Shown here piece by piece: positions 42,298-51,323 of a DNA stretch of 64,000 nt. The position numbers were made by a program, and so were the translations under genes. Below the pieces are notes generated by a model. That model did not search any database and was not told where the DNA came from. It worked only from the letters and a program-made list of their open reading frames with translations. The stretch comes from JANMCE01 sp963791625. GTDB taxonomy: Bacteria; Actinomycetota; Acidimicrobiia; Acidimicrobiales; Ilumatobacteraceae. Within the stretch, counting starts at the first letter, position 1, and every line of letters starts with the position of its first letter. The stretch spans positions 1,054,001 to 1,118,000 of the forward strand of contig CAWBTA010000015.1 in the NCBI GenBank assembly GCA_963791625.1. Direction: 5' to 3'.

Positions 42298-43101
42298 TCA
42301 TGACTGGAAGGCCCGTGCGGCCATCGAGTGAGGCAGCAGAGCGGGTGACGGTGGCAGTTGACCGGTATCGAGGAGGGATTGACTGGCGTCAACGAAGGCG
42401 CCCATCGCGACTCGGGATAGAAGGCTTCCAGTGGAGATGCGACGCACGCCGACAGCGCCGAGTTCGGCGACGGTCGGGCCGCCCGGAAGGAGCAATACGT
42501 TGACCGGGAGGCCGATCGCAACCGCTCGCGCGATGGAGGCCATGTCCGGCAGCAGGGGGGCGTACAGCGCGTGGGCACCCGCCTCTCGGTAGGCCCGGAG
42601 GCGCTCGATGGTGTCGTCAACATCGGCGATGCCGTGCAGATGGTTCTCGCACCGAGCAGTGAGCAGCAAGTTGTGTTGGCGAGCGGTTTCGGCCGCGGCG
42701 GCCACTCGCTCGGCGGCGGTGTCGATCGGGTCGATCTGATCGGTGTCGGGGTTCCAGTCTTCGATCGAGAATCCGGCAGCACCCGCATCGGCCAGAAGTT
42801 GCACCGTGTGTTGCACCCCGGCCAAATCGTTGGCGTAGCACCGTTCGGCATCGACGTTGAGAGGGAGATCAGTAGCGCCCGCCATCACCCGGGTGTGGGC
42901 GACCAGTTCGTCACGCGTGATCTGCATGTCGAGCCGGCCGAGGGTGGCGGCAAACCCGGCGCTGGTCGTCGCCAATGCCTCGAAGCCTTGGATGGCGAGC
43001 AATCGGGCGGTGCCTATGTCGTAGGGATTCGGGAGCACGAATACGCCCGACTGGTGCAGCATAACGAAGCGGTCACGACGTTCGGCGGGGGTGGAAGCCA
43101 T
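42298..43101 (-). CDS. Isocitrate lyase/PEP mutase superfamily protein
   Basis: 267 residues from ATG 43101, chosen for AAGGA seven bases upstream over a GTG five codons earlier. TIM barrel with 'LPNPYDIGTARLLAIQGFEALATTS', 'LPLNVDAERCYA' (metal-binding Asp region), 'GFSIEDWNP', 'LTARCENHLHG' and 'LYAPLLPD'. The lyase KKCGH loop is missing at the usual position, so this belongs to the broad oxaloacetate decarboxylase/PEP-phosphonomutase-like subgroup rather than true isocitrate lyase. Substrate unknown. Confidence 0.82.
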   Translation of the reverse strand: MASTPAERRDRFVMLHQSGVFVLPNPYDIGTARLLAIQGFEALATTSAGFAATLGRLDMQITRDELVAHTRVMAGATDLPLNVDAERCYANDLAGVQHTVQLLADAGAAGFSIEDWNPDTDQIDPIDTAAERVAAAAETARQHNLLLTARCENHLHGIADVDDTIERLRAYREAGAHALYAPLLPDMASIARAVAIGLPVNVLLLPGGPTVAELGAVGVRRISTGSLLSRVAMGAFVDASQSLLDTGQLPPSPALLPHSMAARAFQS

Positions 43102-43160
43102 GGCACTATCCTTCACCGAATCCGCTCAGCCTGAAAGCGGAAATCAGACATCGACAATCG

Positions 43161-44450
43161 TTACGCCGGATCCCACTCGACGTACAGCGAGTTGGGCCCG
43201 CGGAAGGTGATGTTGGGGAAGCTGGTAATGGTTTGGTCTGCCACCAGGCGCAACGACGGCAAGCGTTCGGTGAGCACTTCGAGGATGATCTGGGTTTCGA
43301 ACTTGGCCAGGTTCACACCAAGGCAATAGTGAATCCCCTTGCCGAACGGCAGGTGCGCGCTTGCATTGGCGCGATGGATGTCGAACGTGTCCGGGTCATC
43401 GAAGATGTCGGGCTGCCGGCTGGCCGAGGCCAGGTTCATGAAGATACGGGTGCCGGACGGCAATTCGACACCGGCGAGCGTGGTTGGCTCGGTGGTGATG
43501 CGCCGCCAGGAAATCTGGCTGGATTCGAAGCGCAACACTTCCTCGATGGCGTTGGCGATGAGGGACGGGTCGGCGCACAACTCGGCCCATTGATCACGAC
43601 GCGGCAGCAGGCATAGCAGCGCGTTGCAGAACAGTGAGGTGACTGCTTCGTGCCCCGCAAACGACAGGCCGTAGATGACCGACTCGACCTCGCGGTAGGA
43701 AAGGTCCTCGGGATTGGCGTCGTGATCGTTCAGCAACTCGGACGCGAAGTCGTCACCGCGGTGGTCGCGTTTGTCGGCGGTGAACTCGCGGCAATAGCGC
43801 CAGTACGCCAGCATCTTTTCTGCGATGTCGGCTTGTTCTTCCGGCGTCGGCTTGCCCCACGAGAACGCCTTGCGATCACTGCACCAGTTCTTCAATCGTT
43901 CGTCATCGGCCTCGGGGAACCCGATGAACCGGAACACGGTCTCCCCTGGGAGCGGAAAAGCGAACGCTTCGATGAACTCGGCGGTCGTTCCGTTTGCAAC
44001 CATCTCATCGACAAGCTCATGGCTGCGGCGACGCACGTACGCTTCCAGTGTCTTCAGTCGCTTTCGGCTGAAGCCCTCGCGGGTGTACTTGCGGATCCGA
44101 CCATGATCCGGGTCGGGCAGATTCGACATGACCGCGACCGGGTTGAAATCAGGCGCAGCCAGCACGGCCTTTGCAGCATCGCTGAGCGGAAACACGGGGT
44201 CCTGCACGTTGGTGGAGGCATAGGTATCAGGATGGCGGAAGACGTAGTCGATGTCTTCCATGCGGGTGATCACCACGTAGCCGAGTGACTCGGCGTAGAA
44301 GATCGGCGTGTCCTCCCGCAGCTGCGATGCGATCGGGTACGGATTAGCCAGGTAGTCGTCGTTAAGCGGACTCCACGAATGATTTACCGGGCAACCCGCA
44401 GGGGGCGGCGGCGTTTCGCCCGGCAGCTGGTGATACCCACGTTCGGTCAT
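43161..44450 (-). CDS. Cytochrome P450
   Basis: 429 residues from ATG 44450. Soluble bacterial P450: I-helix 'GLSFAGHEAVTSLFCNALL' (acid pair partly changed: A-G-H-E-A rather than A-G-x-D/E-T), K-helix 'EEVLRFES' with ExxR, and haem loop 'HLPFGKGIHYCLGVNLAKFE' with the Cys ligand (last two overlap the motif). 'PLPGETVFRFIGFPEADDE' is typical of CYP families acting on terpenoids or steroids. The changed I-helix Thr/acid environment may affect oxygen activation. No ferredoxin gene is adjacent. Confidence 0.92.
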   Translation of the reverse strand: MTERGYHQLPGETPPPPAGCPVNHSWSPLNDDYLANPYPIASQLREDTPIFYAESLGYVVITRMEDIDYVFRHPDTYASTNVQDPVFPLSDAAKAVLAAPDFNPVAVMSNLPDPDHGRIRKYTREGFSRKRLKTLEAYVRRRSHELVDEMVANGTTAEFIEAFAFPLPGETVFRFIGFPEADDERLKNWCSDRKAFSWGKPTPEEQADIAEKMLAYWRYCREFTADKRDHRGDDFASELLNDHDANPEDLSYREVESVIYGLSFAGHEAVTSLFCNALLCLLPRRDQWAELCADPSLIANAIEEVLRFESSQISWRRITTEPTTLAGVELPSGTRIFMNLASASRQPDIFDDPDTFDIHRANASAHLPFGKGIHYCLGVNLAKFETQIILEVLTERLPSLRLVADQTITSFPNITFRGPNSLYVEWDPA

Positions 44451-44597
44451 ACGCTCAGCTTGCCAGACGATCACCTCGATGGTGTACGTCCTGCGGTCGA
44501 CTTCCGTACAGCAGCCCGATCGCGATGGGCAGCAGAAGGGTGATTTGTGCGATGGGCGGACCGTGCACAAGGGAGCGCACTGCGAGGTACAGCGCCA

Positions 44598-45389
44598 TCA
44601 TCCGGCTGCGGTGCTGTAGGTCACCCTCACATTGCCCGCCGAACTTCGCACCCGAATCTTGCGGGCGGACGATGTTGATGTGTCGACAGTGACGGTGCTG
44701 CTGCCAGCGCTGGTCGAAGCATCGACGTCATAGCTGTCCGACGTTCGAGGGAGTTCCAGAGTGGTGGAACCCGCGCTCGATGAAAGGTCGACGTTGGTGG
44801 GTGGTGCGAGCAAGCTGACCTTCACGCTGCCGGCGCTGGAGCGAGCGTTGATCTCGGTGCTGCGGGACTCGCTCACCTTCACGCCGCCGGCGCTGGAGGA
44901 CAACTTCAATCGACCGGTTGCACCGGTCACCGACACGGAACCGGCCGACGAACTGAGCGTCAGATCACCTGCGACATCAGATGCGGTCAGCGATCCGCCC
45001 GACGACTTTGCCTCCACTGTCACGTTGGCCGGAACGTTGAGGTCGTAGCTCACGCTGCAGAAGGTGTTCACGAACGATGGGCAACGCGACTTCACCGTCA
45101 GCGTGTCGCCGGTCAGAGTCTCGCTGAAGGTGGGGCCGCGAAAGGTTCGTACCACCGTTCGAGTACCGGTAACGGACGTTGTCACTCCACCGTGAAGCGT
45201 CATGCCGCCGGCATCGAGGTCGACAATGACGTGGCGGACGGAACCATCGACCGAAACGGGGGCACTGGTCTTCTCACGGGCGATCAGTCCGACGACGGTG
45301 AAAGCTCCCCAGCCGATGCCAAGAGCAGCGAGCAGGGCGCCACCCAGGATGGCGGCACGCCGAACAGGGTTGAATGATGCGGTGTTCAT
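44598..45389 (-). CDS. DUF4097-type beta-repeat envelope protein
   Basis: 263 residues. One N-terminal membrane helix ('AAILGGALLAALGIGWGAFTVVGLI') and an extracytoplasmic beta-solenoid of DUF4097 type with repeated 'SSAGSV' or 'SSAGNV' turns (at least six copies, about every 20-22 residues). Two Cys ('SRCPSFVNTFCSVS') could form a disulfide. Function unknown; such proteins often follow two-component genes and may sense or buffer envelope stress. Start overlaps the response regulator stop (ATGA). Confidence 0.82.
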   Translation of the reverse strand: MNTASFNPVRRAAILGGALLAALGIGWGAFTVVGLIAREKTSAPVSVDGSVRHVIVDLDAGGMTLHGGVTTSVTGTRTVVRTFRGPTFSETLTGDTLTVKSRCPSFVNTFCSVSYDLNVPANVTVEAKSSGGSLTASDVAGDLTLSSSAGSVSVTGATGRLKLSSSAGGVKVSESRSTEINARSSAGSVKVSLLAPPTNVDLSSSAGSTTLELPRTSDSYDVDASTSAGSSTVTVDTSTSSARKIRVRSSAGNVRVTYSTAAG

Positions 45390-46036
45390 TGGGATGCCTC
45401 CAGGTAGCGCAGCACGGCGAGGACGCGGCGATGGTCGGTATCGGCCGGAGCAAGATCGAGCTTGGTGAAGATCGAGGTGATGTGCTTTTCGACGGCGCCT
45501 TCGCCGACCACCAGTTGGGCTGCGATGGCGGTGTTGGATCGGCCTTCGGCCATGAGGCGCATGACTTCGAGTTCACGCGGTGTGAGTGATTCCAACGGTC
45601 GACCTCGTCGTACGCGGGCCAGCAGTTCACTGACCACTTCGGCATCAAGCGCGGTACCTCCGCCCGCAACGTGCTTGACCGCAGCGACGAACTCGCGCAC
45701 GTCAGCGACTCGGTCCTTCAGGAGATAGCCGACACCGGCATTGTCTCCGGCCAGAAGCTCGCTGGCGTAGTACTGCTCGACATACTGCGAAAGCACCAGC
45801 ACGGAGATCTGCGGGAAGCGACGGCGGATCGTAAGCGCGGCTCGGATACCTTCGTCGGTATGAGTAGGAGGCATGCGCACATCCATCACCACGATGTCAG
45901 GCTGGTGCAGCTCGACCGCAGCGAGCGCCGCGTCGGCATCATCGGCTTCGGCCACGATGGTCATGCCGGCGTCGGTGAGGAGGCGGGCAATTCCGGCGCG
46001 TAGCAGCACCGAGTCCTCGGCCAGGATGACGTTCAT
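45386..46036 (-). CDS. NarL-family response regulator
   Basis: 216 residues from ATG 46036, which overlaps the kinase stop. Receiver domain with acidic pocket 'VILAEDSVLLRAG' and phosphoacceptor Asp in 'DIVVMDVRMPP', Lys in 'GYLLKDRV'. C-terminal LuxR helix-turn-helix 'LTPRELEVMRLMAEGRSNTAIA' followed by 'AVEKHITSIFTKLDL'. It is the cognate regulator of the kinase upstream and probably activates the downstream DUF4097 gene. Confidence 0.93.
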   Translation of the reverse strand: MNVILAEDSVLLRAGIARLLTDAGMTIVAEADDADAALAAVELHQPDIVVMDVRMPPTHTDEGIRAALTIRRRFPQISVLVLSQYVEQYYASELLAGDNAGVGYLLKDRVADVREFVAAVKHVAGGGTALDAEVVSELLARVRRGRPLESLTPRELEVMRLMAEGRSNTAIAAQLVVGEGAVEKHITSIFTKLDLAPADTDHRRVLAVLRYLEASQ

Positions 46037-47361
46037 GCGCCGCCGCCCGGAGCGGGCCAGGACGACGGGGTGGCGCGGCACGGGAGTATAGCGGTCACGG
46101 TGGTGGAGCCGGCCGGAGCACTGAAGACCGAGAGCGTTCCGTCAACCGAGGCAACCCGATCCTGCAGGCCACTCAGTCCGCCACCGGTCTTCACGACCGC
46201 ACCACCGGTGCCGTTGTCCCGGATCTCGACCACAAGTCGGTCACCCACCCGCTTCGCGCTCACCCAACCTTTGGTGGCATTGGCATGTTTCACCATGTTG
46301 GTCAAACACTCGGACACGACGAAATACGCGATGCCTTCGATAGCCGGCAGGGGACGATCATTGATGTCGATACTCACCTCCACCGGTACCGGACAACGGG
46401 CGGCAAGGCCCGGCAAGGCGCCCGCAAGGCCACGGTCGCTCAATGACACGGGGTGGATACCACGGGCGAGATCACGCAGCTCGGCGACGGCCTTCTTGGC
46501 CTCCTGATGCGCGTCGGCAACCATGAGCTTGGCCGCCGCCGGATCGGAATCCAGCTTGTCGGATGCCATGCCCAGACTCATTGCAAGTGCAACTAAACGT
46601 TGCTGCGCGCCGTCGTGCAGATCGCGCTCGATTCGGCGACGTTCTGCCTCGGCGGCGTCGACCGTGGCCGCTCGGGTGACGGTGAGATTCTCCACCCGAG
46701 ACTGCAGGGCCGCAGTCTTGGCGTTGGGGCCCAGCATGAAACGAGCCATGGTGGCGTCCAGCGCCGTCCAGCCCCGTGCGATCCATGGCACAAGGATGAG
46801 TCCGAGCAGCCCGACGACCGCCACTGCGATCGAGGATCCCTGGTGGATCTTGAGTCGTCCGAAACTGGCTGTGTCGTTCGGGAGGCGGCCGATATAGGCC
46901 GGCAGGGCAACCATGGCCACTGACCAGGAGGCCAGGCTGATCACGATGACGAACGCGGCAAGGGTGAGGGGCCAGGTCAGCAGGAACCAAAGCACCTCCT
47001 TCCAGGCCGCGCCGGAGAGGGCTCGCTTCCGGAACCACACCCACGCGTTGCCCTTGACCCGCACGTGCGGCGACGCGATTTCTTCTCCCAGAAAGAGGCG
47101 GTACCGCGCCCGATCGAATGCACCGAGGCCCTGGGTCATCAACAACGTGAGTCCGAGAAGCGGGATACCGATCAACAACGCGAACAAGAGCCCGACCGAC
47201 ACCGACACCGCAGTCACGACCAACGTGAACGTCGCCGTCGTAACGATCATCCCGACCGTCACGTGCGCAAGCGACGCCCAGGTACGAGGGTGCAGCCACG
47301 CGCCGAGCACGGTCGTCACGCCCGGTCGGGGCACCTCTGGTGACATCGGGCTGTTCTGCAT
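46033..47361 (-). CDS. NarL-type sensor histidine kinase
   Basis: 442 residues from ATG 47361 (an upstream GTG/ATG adds ten residues). Four membrane helices in the N-terminal half form a DUF-type sensor ('VTVGMIVTTATFTLVVTAV', 'WFLLTWPLTLAAFVIVISLA', 'IAVAVVGLLGLILVPWI'). Then a HisKA_3 domain with the phospho-His in 'RRRIERDLHDGAQQRLVALA' and an HATPase_c domain ('ISDRGLAGALPGL'-like region, 'CLTNMVKHANA', 'GGGLSGLQDRVAS'). The sensor lacks a periplasmic domain, so it may sense the membrane itself. Confidence 0.92.
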   Translation of the reverse strand: MQNSPMSPEVPRPGVTTVLGAWLHPRTWASLAHVTVGMIVTTATFTLVVTAVSVSVGLLFALLIGIPLLGLTLLMTQGLGAFDRARYRLFLGEEIASPHVRVKGNAWVWFRKRALSGAAWKEVLWFLLTWPLTLAAFVIVISLASWSVAMVALPAYIGRLPNDTASFGRLKIHQGSSIAVAVVGLLGLILVPWIARGWTALDATMARFMLGPNAKTAALQSRVENLTVTRAATVDAAEAERRRIERDLHDGAQQRLVALAMSLGMASDKLDSDPAAAKLMVADAHQEAKKAVAELRDLARGIHPVSLSDRGLAGALPGLAARCPVPVEVSIDINDRPLPAIEGIAYFVVSECLTNMVKHANATKGWVSAKRVGDRLVVEIRDNGTGGAVVKTGGGLSGLQDRVASVDGTLSVFSAPAGSTTVTAILPCRATPSSWPAPGGGA

Positions 47362-47487
47362 GGGAACCACAGTACGGAACCGCCAGCGCATCCACCATGA
47401 GGTGCACCCACGATTTCCACCGGGGGTTAGCCCTACCCTGCGCCGTCCGTCGCCATGCCAACCGTGCGCGAGGGGACGGGACCTGCA

Positions 47488-47670
47488 TTAGGCGCCGACG
47501 TCGTGGAGGTGGTGAATCGGATCGTGGATGAGGTAGCGGGCAAAACTGTCGATCGTGAAATGGGCTGCGTCGCTGCGAATGCCGGTGCGCTGCCACTGAT
47601 CGGCTCTTACATCGCGAAATGACGCGGCCAGCCGCTCGTTAACGGACAACGTACGTCGCAGCAGCAATCC
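47488..47670 (-). pseudogene. 3' remnant of a DinB-family gene
   Basis: The frame encodes only the carboxyl end of a DinB/maleylpyruvate-isomerase-like four-helix protein: 'QWQRTGIRSDAAHFTIDSFARYLIHDPIHHLHDV' (split), with the family's metal-ligand His cluster. The full protein needs about 100 more residues upstream. That space is occupied by the promoter and start of the plus-strand gene at 47697, and no matching sequence is there. Truncated, probably non-functional. Confidence 0.65.
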
Positions 47671-47696
47671 ATTTCCCCCTCGATAGGGTGTGACGC

Positions 47697-48221
47697 ATGT
47701 CATCCACCCAGAGTGTGTTGAGCCCAAAAGCCCAGACATATGCGGTTGTCTTCTTCGCCGTGACGCTGCTGATGTCTATCGCCATCAGTGGCTACGCGCC
47801 GCTGGTGTGGTTCGTGGTGTTCGTAGCCACCATCGTGACGTGCGTCGTCATCGGACGGCAGCGAGCGCGAGCCGGTCAAGTGGCTGTCGATGCTGACGAT
47901 CTGAACGCGCTCATGGCTGACGGCCGCCAGCCCGAGGTCATTCGCGACGAAGCGATGGCCGAGGCTCGCAGCAACGTGGCACGGTGCGAAACCACGGTGC
48001 TCAGGGTGCGTTTCGACGGTATGGCACCAATGTTGGTGAACGACTTGCGCGCCATGGTCGGCGACTTCAAGCAAACGGACGATCCGGTGCACGACGCCAT
48101 GCTGGCGCGCCGCATTCAGAACCAGTCGCGCAACGTGCTGAACCATCTGGTCGCGAAGCAGAACGGAAACTTCATTCGCACCGTCGGCACGGTGGTCGGT
48201 ATGTTCAGCTCGAAGAACTAG
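47697..48221 (+). CDS. Membrane protein of unknown family
   Basis: 174 residues. Two adjacent membrane helices near the N terminus ('TYAVVFFAVTLLMSIAISGY', 'VWFVVFVATIVTCVVIG') and a soluble cytoplasmic part rich in charged residues ('NVARCETTVLRVRFDGMAPMLV'). No family recognised. The stop codon shares the bases CTAG with the stop of the convergent VOC gene. Confidence 0.75.
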   Translation: MSSTQSVLSPKAQTYAVVFFAVTLLMSIAISGYAPLVWFVVFVATIVTCVVIGRQRARAGQVAVDADDLNALMADGRQPEVIRDEAMAEARSNVARCETTVLRVRFDGMAPMLVNDLRAMVGDFKQTDDPVHDAMLARRIQNQSRNVLNHLVAKQNGNFIRTVGTVVGMFSSKN

Positions 48222-48751
48222 ACCGCCATCGGAGGCGAGTGGAAGATGGCAGCCTCACCTGGCTGATCGCTAGGAGAGTCATCGAGGAGGAGTCGCTCAG
48301 CCTCCATGCGGTCGTCCTCGGTGAGGGCACGCACGTTGTAGGTCCATTCGACGAACGTTCCGTCGGGGTCGTTGGTGTAGATGGAGCGCACAAACTCGTG
48401 ATCAACCTCGATGACGGTGCGGCCGTAGGCCAGCCAACGCTGCTTTCGTACTTCCATGTCATCCGCGCCATCGCAGGTGAACGCGATGTGATTGACCCAC
48501 ACGGGCAGACCAGCGCCGGTTGACAGGCCACCGCGCCAAGCGTCATCGGGCAGCACATCTTTCATGCCACGCATGTCCCAGATGGCGAACAACGAACCGT
48601 CACCAATGTCGTAGAAGAGGTGCTTGGTCCACCCACCTGCAGGCGACAAGTTTTTCACGACCTTGGCCAGGGTGAAACCCATGCCCTTGGTGTAGAAGTC
48701 GTGCGCGGCGTCAACGTCCTTCACCGCTACCGCCACATGATGAACCGGCAT
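48218..48751 (-). CDS. VOC-family (glyoxalase/dioxygenase-like) protein
   Basis: 177 residues from ATG 48751 (AAGGGG upstream). One glyoxalase fold: 'HHVAVAVKDVDAAHDFYTKGMGFTL', 'VWVNHIAFTCDGADD' and 'TNDPDGTFVEWTYNVR' supply the His/His/Glu metal ligands. 'DPDGTFVEWT' resembles extradiol-dioxygenase-like VOC proteins, but the length fits a single-domain member. Substrate unknown. Divergent from the Gfo/Idh gene at 48862. Confidence 0.85.
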   Translation of the reverse strand: MPVHHVAVAVKDVDAAHDFYTKGMGFTLAKVVKNLSPAGGWTKHLFYDIGDGSLFAIWDMRGMKDVLPDDAWRGGLSTGAGLPVWVNHIAFTCDGADDMEVRKQRWLAYGRTVIEVDHEFVRSIYTNDPDGTFVEWTYNVRALTEDDRMEAERLLLDDSPSDQPGEAAIFHSPPMAV

Positions 48752-48861
48752 GTCGTGCCCCTTTCCCTCGTCGAAATCGTACGGCAGCTTCAGCCTCAAC
48801 GCGGCGGCAGCATCCGACGACGTGCCAGAGTTGACGGGTCTGGATAGTGGAGGGAACAGGT

Positions 48862-49938
48862 ATGTCGAATCGAATTCGGGTTGCGCTCATTGGTGCGGGG
48901 TTCATGGGCGATGTGCACACCCGTGCCATCCAGCGGGCGGGTGGCGTCCTGAAGGTGGTGGCGACATCGACTCCGGCCAAGTCGGTTGAGGCTGCAGGGC
49001 GGTACATGGCCGAGCGGTCGGCGACTCCCGAGGAAGCAGCCACTGCCGACGACGTTGATGTGGTGCATATCTGCACGCCGAACAGCGCACACCAGGCCAT
49101 GGCCGAGTTGGCGTTACGGGCCGGCAAGCACGTGGTGTGTGAGAAGCCGCTCGCCACCAACGTTGCCTCGGCCCAGTCGATGACCGCATTGGCAGCGGAC
49201 ACCGGACTCGTTGCGTCCGTGCCATTCGTGTACCGCTTCTACCCGACTGTTCGTGAGGCCCGGGGTCGCATCGCATCGGGTCAGCTCGGTGACTTGCATG
49301 TACTGCACGGGTCGTACTTGCAGGACTGGTTGTCTCGCCCGTCGGATGACAACTGGCGCGTCGACCCGGCCGTCGGTGGGCCGTCACGTGCCTTCGCCGA
49401 TATTGGCGTGCACTGGTGTGACATGGCCGAATTCGTTTCGGGCCATCGCATCATCCGACTCACCGCTCGCATGAAGACCGCCTACGAGACCCGTATCAAG
49501 AACGGAAAGGCGAATGAGGACGTGGCCAGCGTCTTGTTCGAAACCGATCGTGGAGCGCTCGGGTCGGCCGTCATCTCGCAGGTCTCTCCCGGACGGAAGA
49601 ACCGGTTGTGGTTTTCGCTCGATGGTGCCGATGGTGCCGTGTCGTTCGATCAGGAGTTGCCCGACACGTTGTGGGTGGGCGGTCGGGACGTGAACCAGAT
49701 CGTGAACCGCGGCGGCGAGACCAACACCTACGGCGCCCGCTACAACCGTACGCCCGTGGGCCATTCGCAGGGATACCAGGACTGCTTCGACCTCTTCGTC
49801 AACGACACCTACGCCGCCATCAACGGCGAGGACGTCGACGGTCTTCCCACCTTCGCCGACGGCCTACGAGCCGCCCACCTCACCGACGCCGTCATTGCAT
49901 CGGCCACATTCCAAACCTGGGTCGACGTCCCGGCCTAA
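48862..49938 (+). CDS. Gfo/Idh/MocA-family oxidoreductase
   Basis: 358 residues from ATG 48862 behind GGAGGG. 'VALIGAGFMGDVHTRAIQ' binds NAD, 'HVVCEKPLATNV' carries the family Lys, 'FADIGVHWCDMAEFVSG' the catalytic Asp/His. C-terminal 'SQGYQDCFDLFVNDTYAAI' is common in members acting on levoglucosan, inositols or glucosides. Followed, after inverted element 3, by a xylose-isomerase-like TIM barrel gene, a pairing typical of sugar or polyol catabolism. Confidence 0.9.
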   Translation: MSNRIRVALIGAGFMGDVHTRAIQRAGGVLKVVATSTPAKSVEAAGRYMAERSATPEEAATADDVDVVHICTPNSAHQAMAELALRAGKHVVCEKPLATNVASAQSMTALAADTGLVASVPFVYRFYPTVREARGRIASGQLGDLHVLHGSYLQDWLSRPSDDNWRVDPAVGGPSRAFADIGVHWCDMAEFVSGHRIIRLTARMKTAYETRIKNGKANEDVASVLFETDRGALGSAVISQVSPGRKNRLWFSLDGADGAVSFDQELPDTLWVGGRDVNQIVNRGGETNTYGARYNRTPVGHSQGYQDCFDLFVNDTYAAINGEDVDGLPTFADGLRAAHLTDAVIASATFQTWVDVPA

Positions 49939-49943
49939 GGCTT

Positions 49944-50048
49944 CACCCTCCAACTCGCGGGTGTTCGCCCTCCAACCCGCCAATTCTGGTCCGCCACCGG
50001 GCCACGAATGGGCGAGTTGGAGGGCGATGAGAGCAGGGTTGGAGGGTG
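49944..50048. repeat. Inverted intergenic element 3 (22-bp pitch)
   Basis: Four 11-mers: CACCCTCCAAC (49944-49954), CGCCCTCCAAC (49966-49976), GTTGGAGGGCG (50016-50026), GTTGGAGGGTG (50038-50048). Copies within each arm are exactly 22 bp apart. The outer pair (CAC/GTG) and inner pair (CGC/GCG) each pair perfectly, the second base co-varying. This supports a folded stem. Sits in the 131-bp gap between two plus-strand genes. Confidence 0.7.
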
Positions 50049-50069
50049 GGGCCTCGGTAGAGTCCGAGA

Positions 50070-51323
50070 ATGGCTCGCACTGCGAAACGAACTGCTGTTG
50101 ACTTTGCCCCCAAGCTGATGCCGGTCGGGATCCTTACCGCCGCGCTGCAGGAACTGACGCCGCGGTCGTTGCGCGATGCTGATCCCGATCTGGCGGTGGA
50201 GGAATGGCTGGCGTACGCCGCATCGCTTGGCGCGGATTGCATCGAGTTGTCGGCGGCATTGCATCCGTCGGTCAGCGACGTTCCAGCCGTTGCGCTACTC
50301 GACCCCGTCGCCAACACGCTCGATCTGCGCAAGCCCTTCACCAAGGCCCGGGCCCGTCGCGTGCAAGCCGCGGTGAAGGCGAGCGGCGTTGCCATTGCCG
50401 ACATTGGCTACTTCGACAACATGCTCCATGATGATCCCGCGATTCGAGCGACGAAGCATGACTTCATGGTTCGAGCGATGGACGCAGCCGTGCTGCTCGG
50501 CGTCCCCGCTGTCACCGGGTTTGTCGGGCGGAACCAGACGCTGTCGATGGACCAGAATCTGATCGACTTCGAACAGTCATTCATTCCCCTGTTACAGGCC
50601 GCCAAGGACCGCGAGTTACAGGTGCGGATCGAGCAGTGCCCGATGCCGGGCTGGACCGTGGGCGACAACTTCCACAATAATATCGCCTATGCACCGGGCA
50701 TGTGGATGGCTCTGCATCGCATTGCCGACAACCACGGCGTGGGTGATCAGTTCCGCATTCACTACGACCCGTCACACGCCATTCTGATGGGTCAGGACAC
50801 CCGATCGATCTTCCAACACTTGAAGGACTCCGGGTACGCGTTTCTCATCGCCGGATTGCACGTGAAGGGCCAGGTGGTCGATGCACGTGGCACCGCGGCG
50901 TGGGGGTACGGCGGGCAGACCGTGGAGCGGGGCGATTGGCGCAAAGGCAAGCCACTCGCCAAGGGAGCGGGCAACGCGTGGAAGAAGCAGACCGTGCTGT
51001 GCGAGCACGAGCTGCCCGGCACCGCTCGCCACGACCCTTTGGCCTACCTGCAGAACCGCACGGTCGACTGGCTCGACCATCAGCTGGCGGTACGCGAATT
51101 GCTCGACCTCGACCCGACCACCACACCGCTCATCGTTGAGCACGAGTACGGCCCGGCGCGCATTCAGGACCGGGATCTCCTACGACCGATTCTCACCGGC
51201 TCCCTTGCTTTCACCCGTGCCATCGACCAGGCCGCGGCCGCGATGTACTCCCTTCAACACGAAGTCCTCGCCGCCCAAAACATTCCCACCCAAGGGTGGG
51301 GCCGCCACCCCTTCCGCAGCTGA
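50070..51323 (+). CDS. Sugar phosphate isomerase/epimerase-like TIM-barrel protein
   Basis: 417 residues, longer than typical members. Xylose-isomerase-like barrel: 'YAASLGADCIELSAALHPSV', 'IADIGYFDNMLHDDP', 'VTGFVGRNQTLSMDQNL', 'VRIEQCPMPGW', 'FRIHYDPSHAILMGQD', 'IAGLHVKGQVVDARG' and 'IVEHEYGPAR', giving the Glu/Asp/His/Glu metal site. Probably isomerises or dehydrates a keto-sugar made by the upstream Gfo/Idh dehydrogenase. C-terminal 60 residues carry an extra helical cap. Confidence 0.85.
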   Translation: MARTAKRTAVDFAPKLMPVGILTAALQELTPRSLRDADPDLAVEEWLAYAASLGADCIELSAALHPSVSDVPAVALLDPVANTLDLRKPFTKARARRVQAAVKASGVAIADIGYFDNMLHDDPAIRATKHDFMVRAMDAAVLLGVPAVTGFVGRNQTLSMDQNLIDFEQSFIPLLQAAKDRELQVRIEQCPMPGWTVGDNFHNNIAYAPGMWMALHRIADNHGVGDQFRIHYDPSHAILMGQDTRSIFQHLKDSGYAFLIAGLHVKGQVVDARGTAAWGYGGQTVERGDWRKGKPLAKGAGNAWKKQTVLCEHELPGTARHDPLAYLQNRTVDWLDHQLAVRELLDLDPTTTPLIVEHEYGPARIQDRDLLRPILTGSLAFTRAIDQAAAAMYSLQHEVLAAQNIPTQGWGRHPFRS

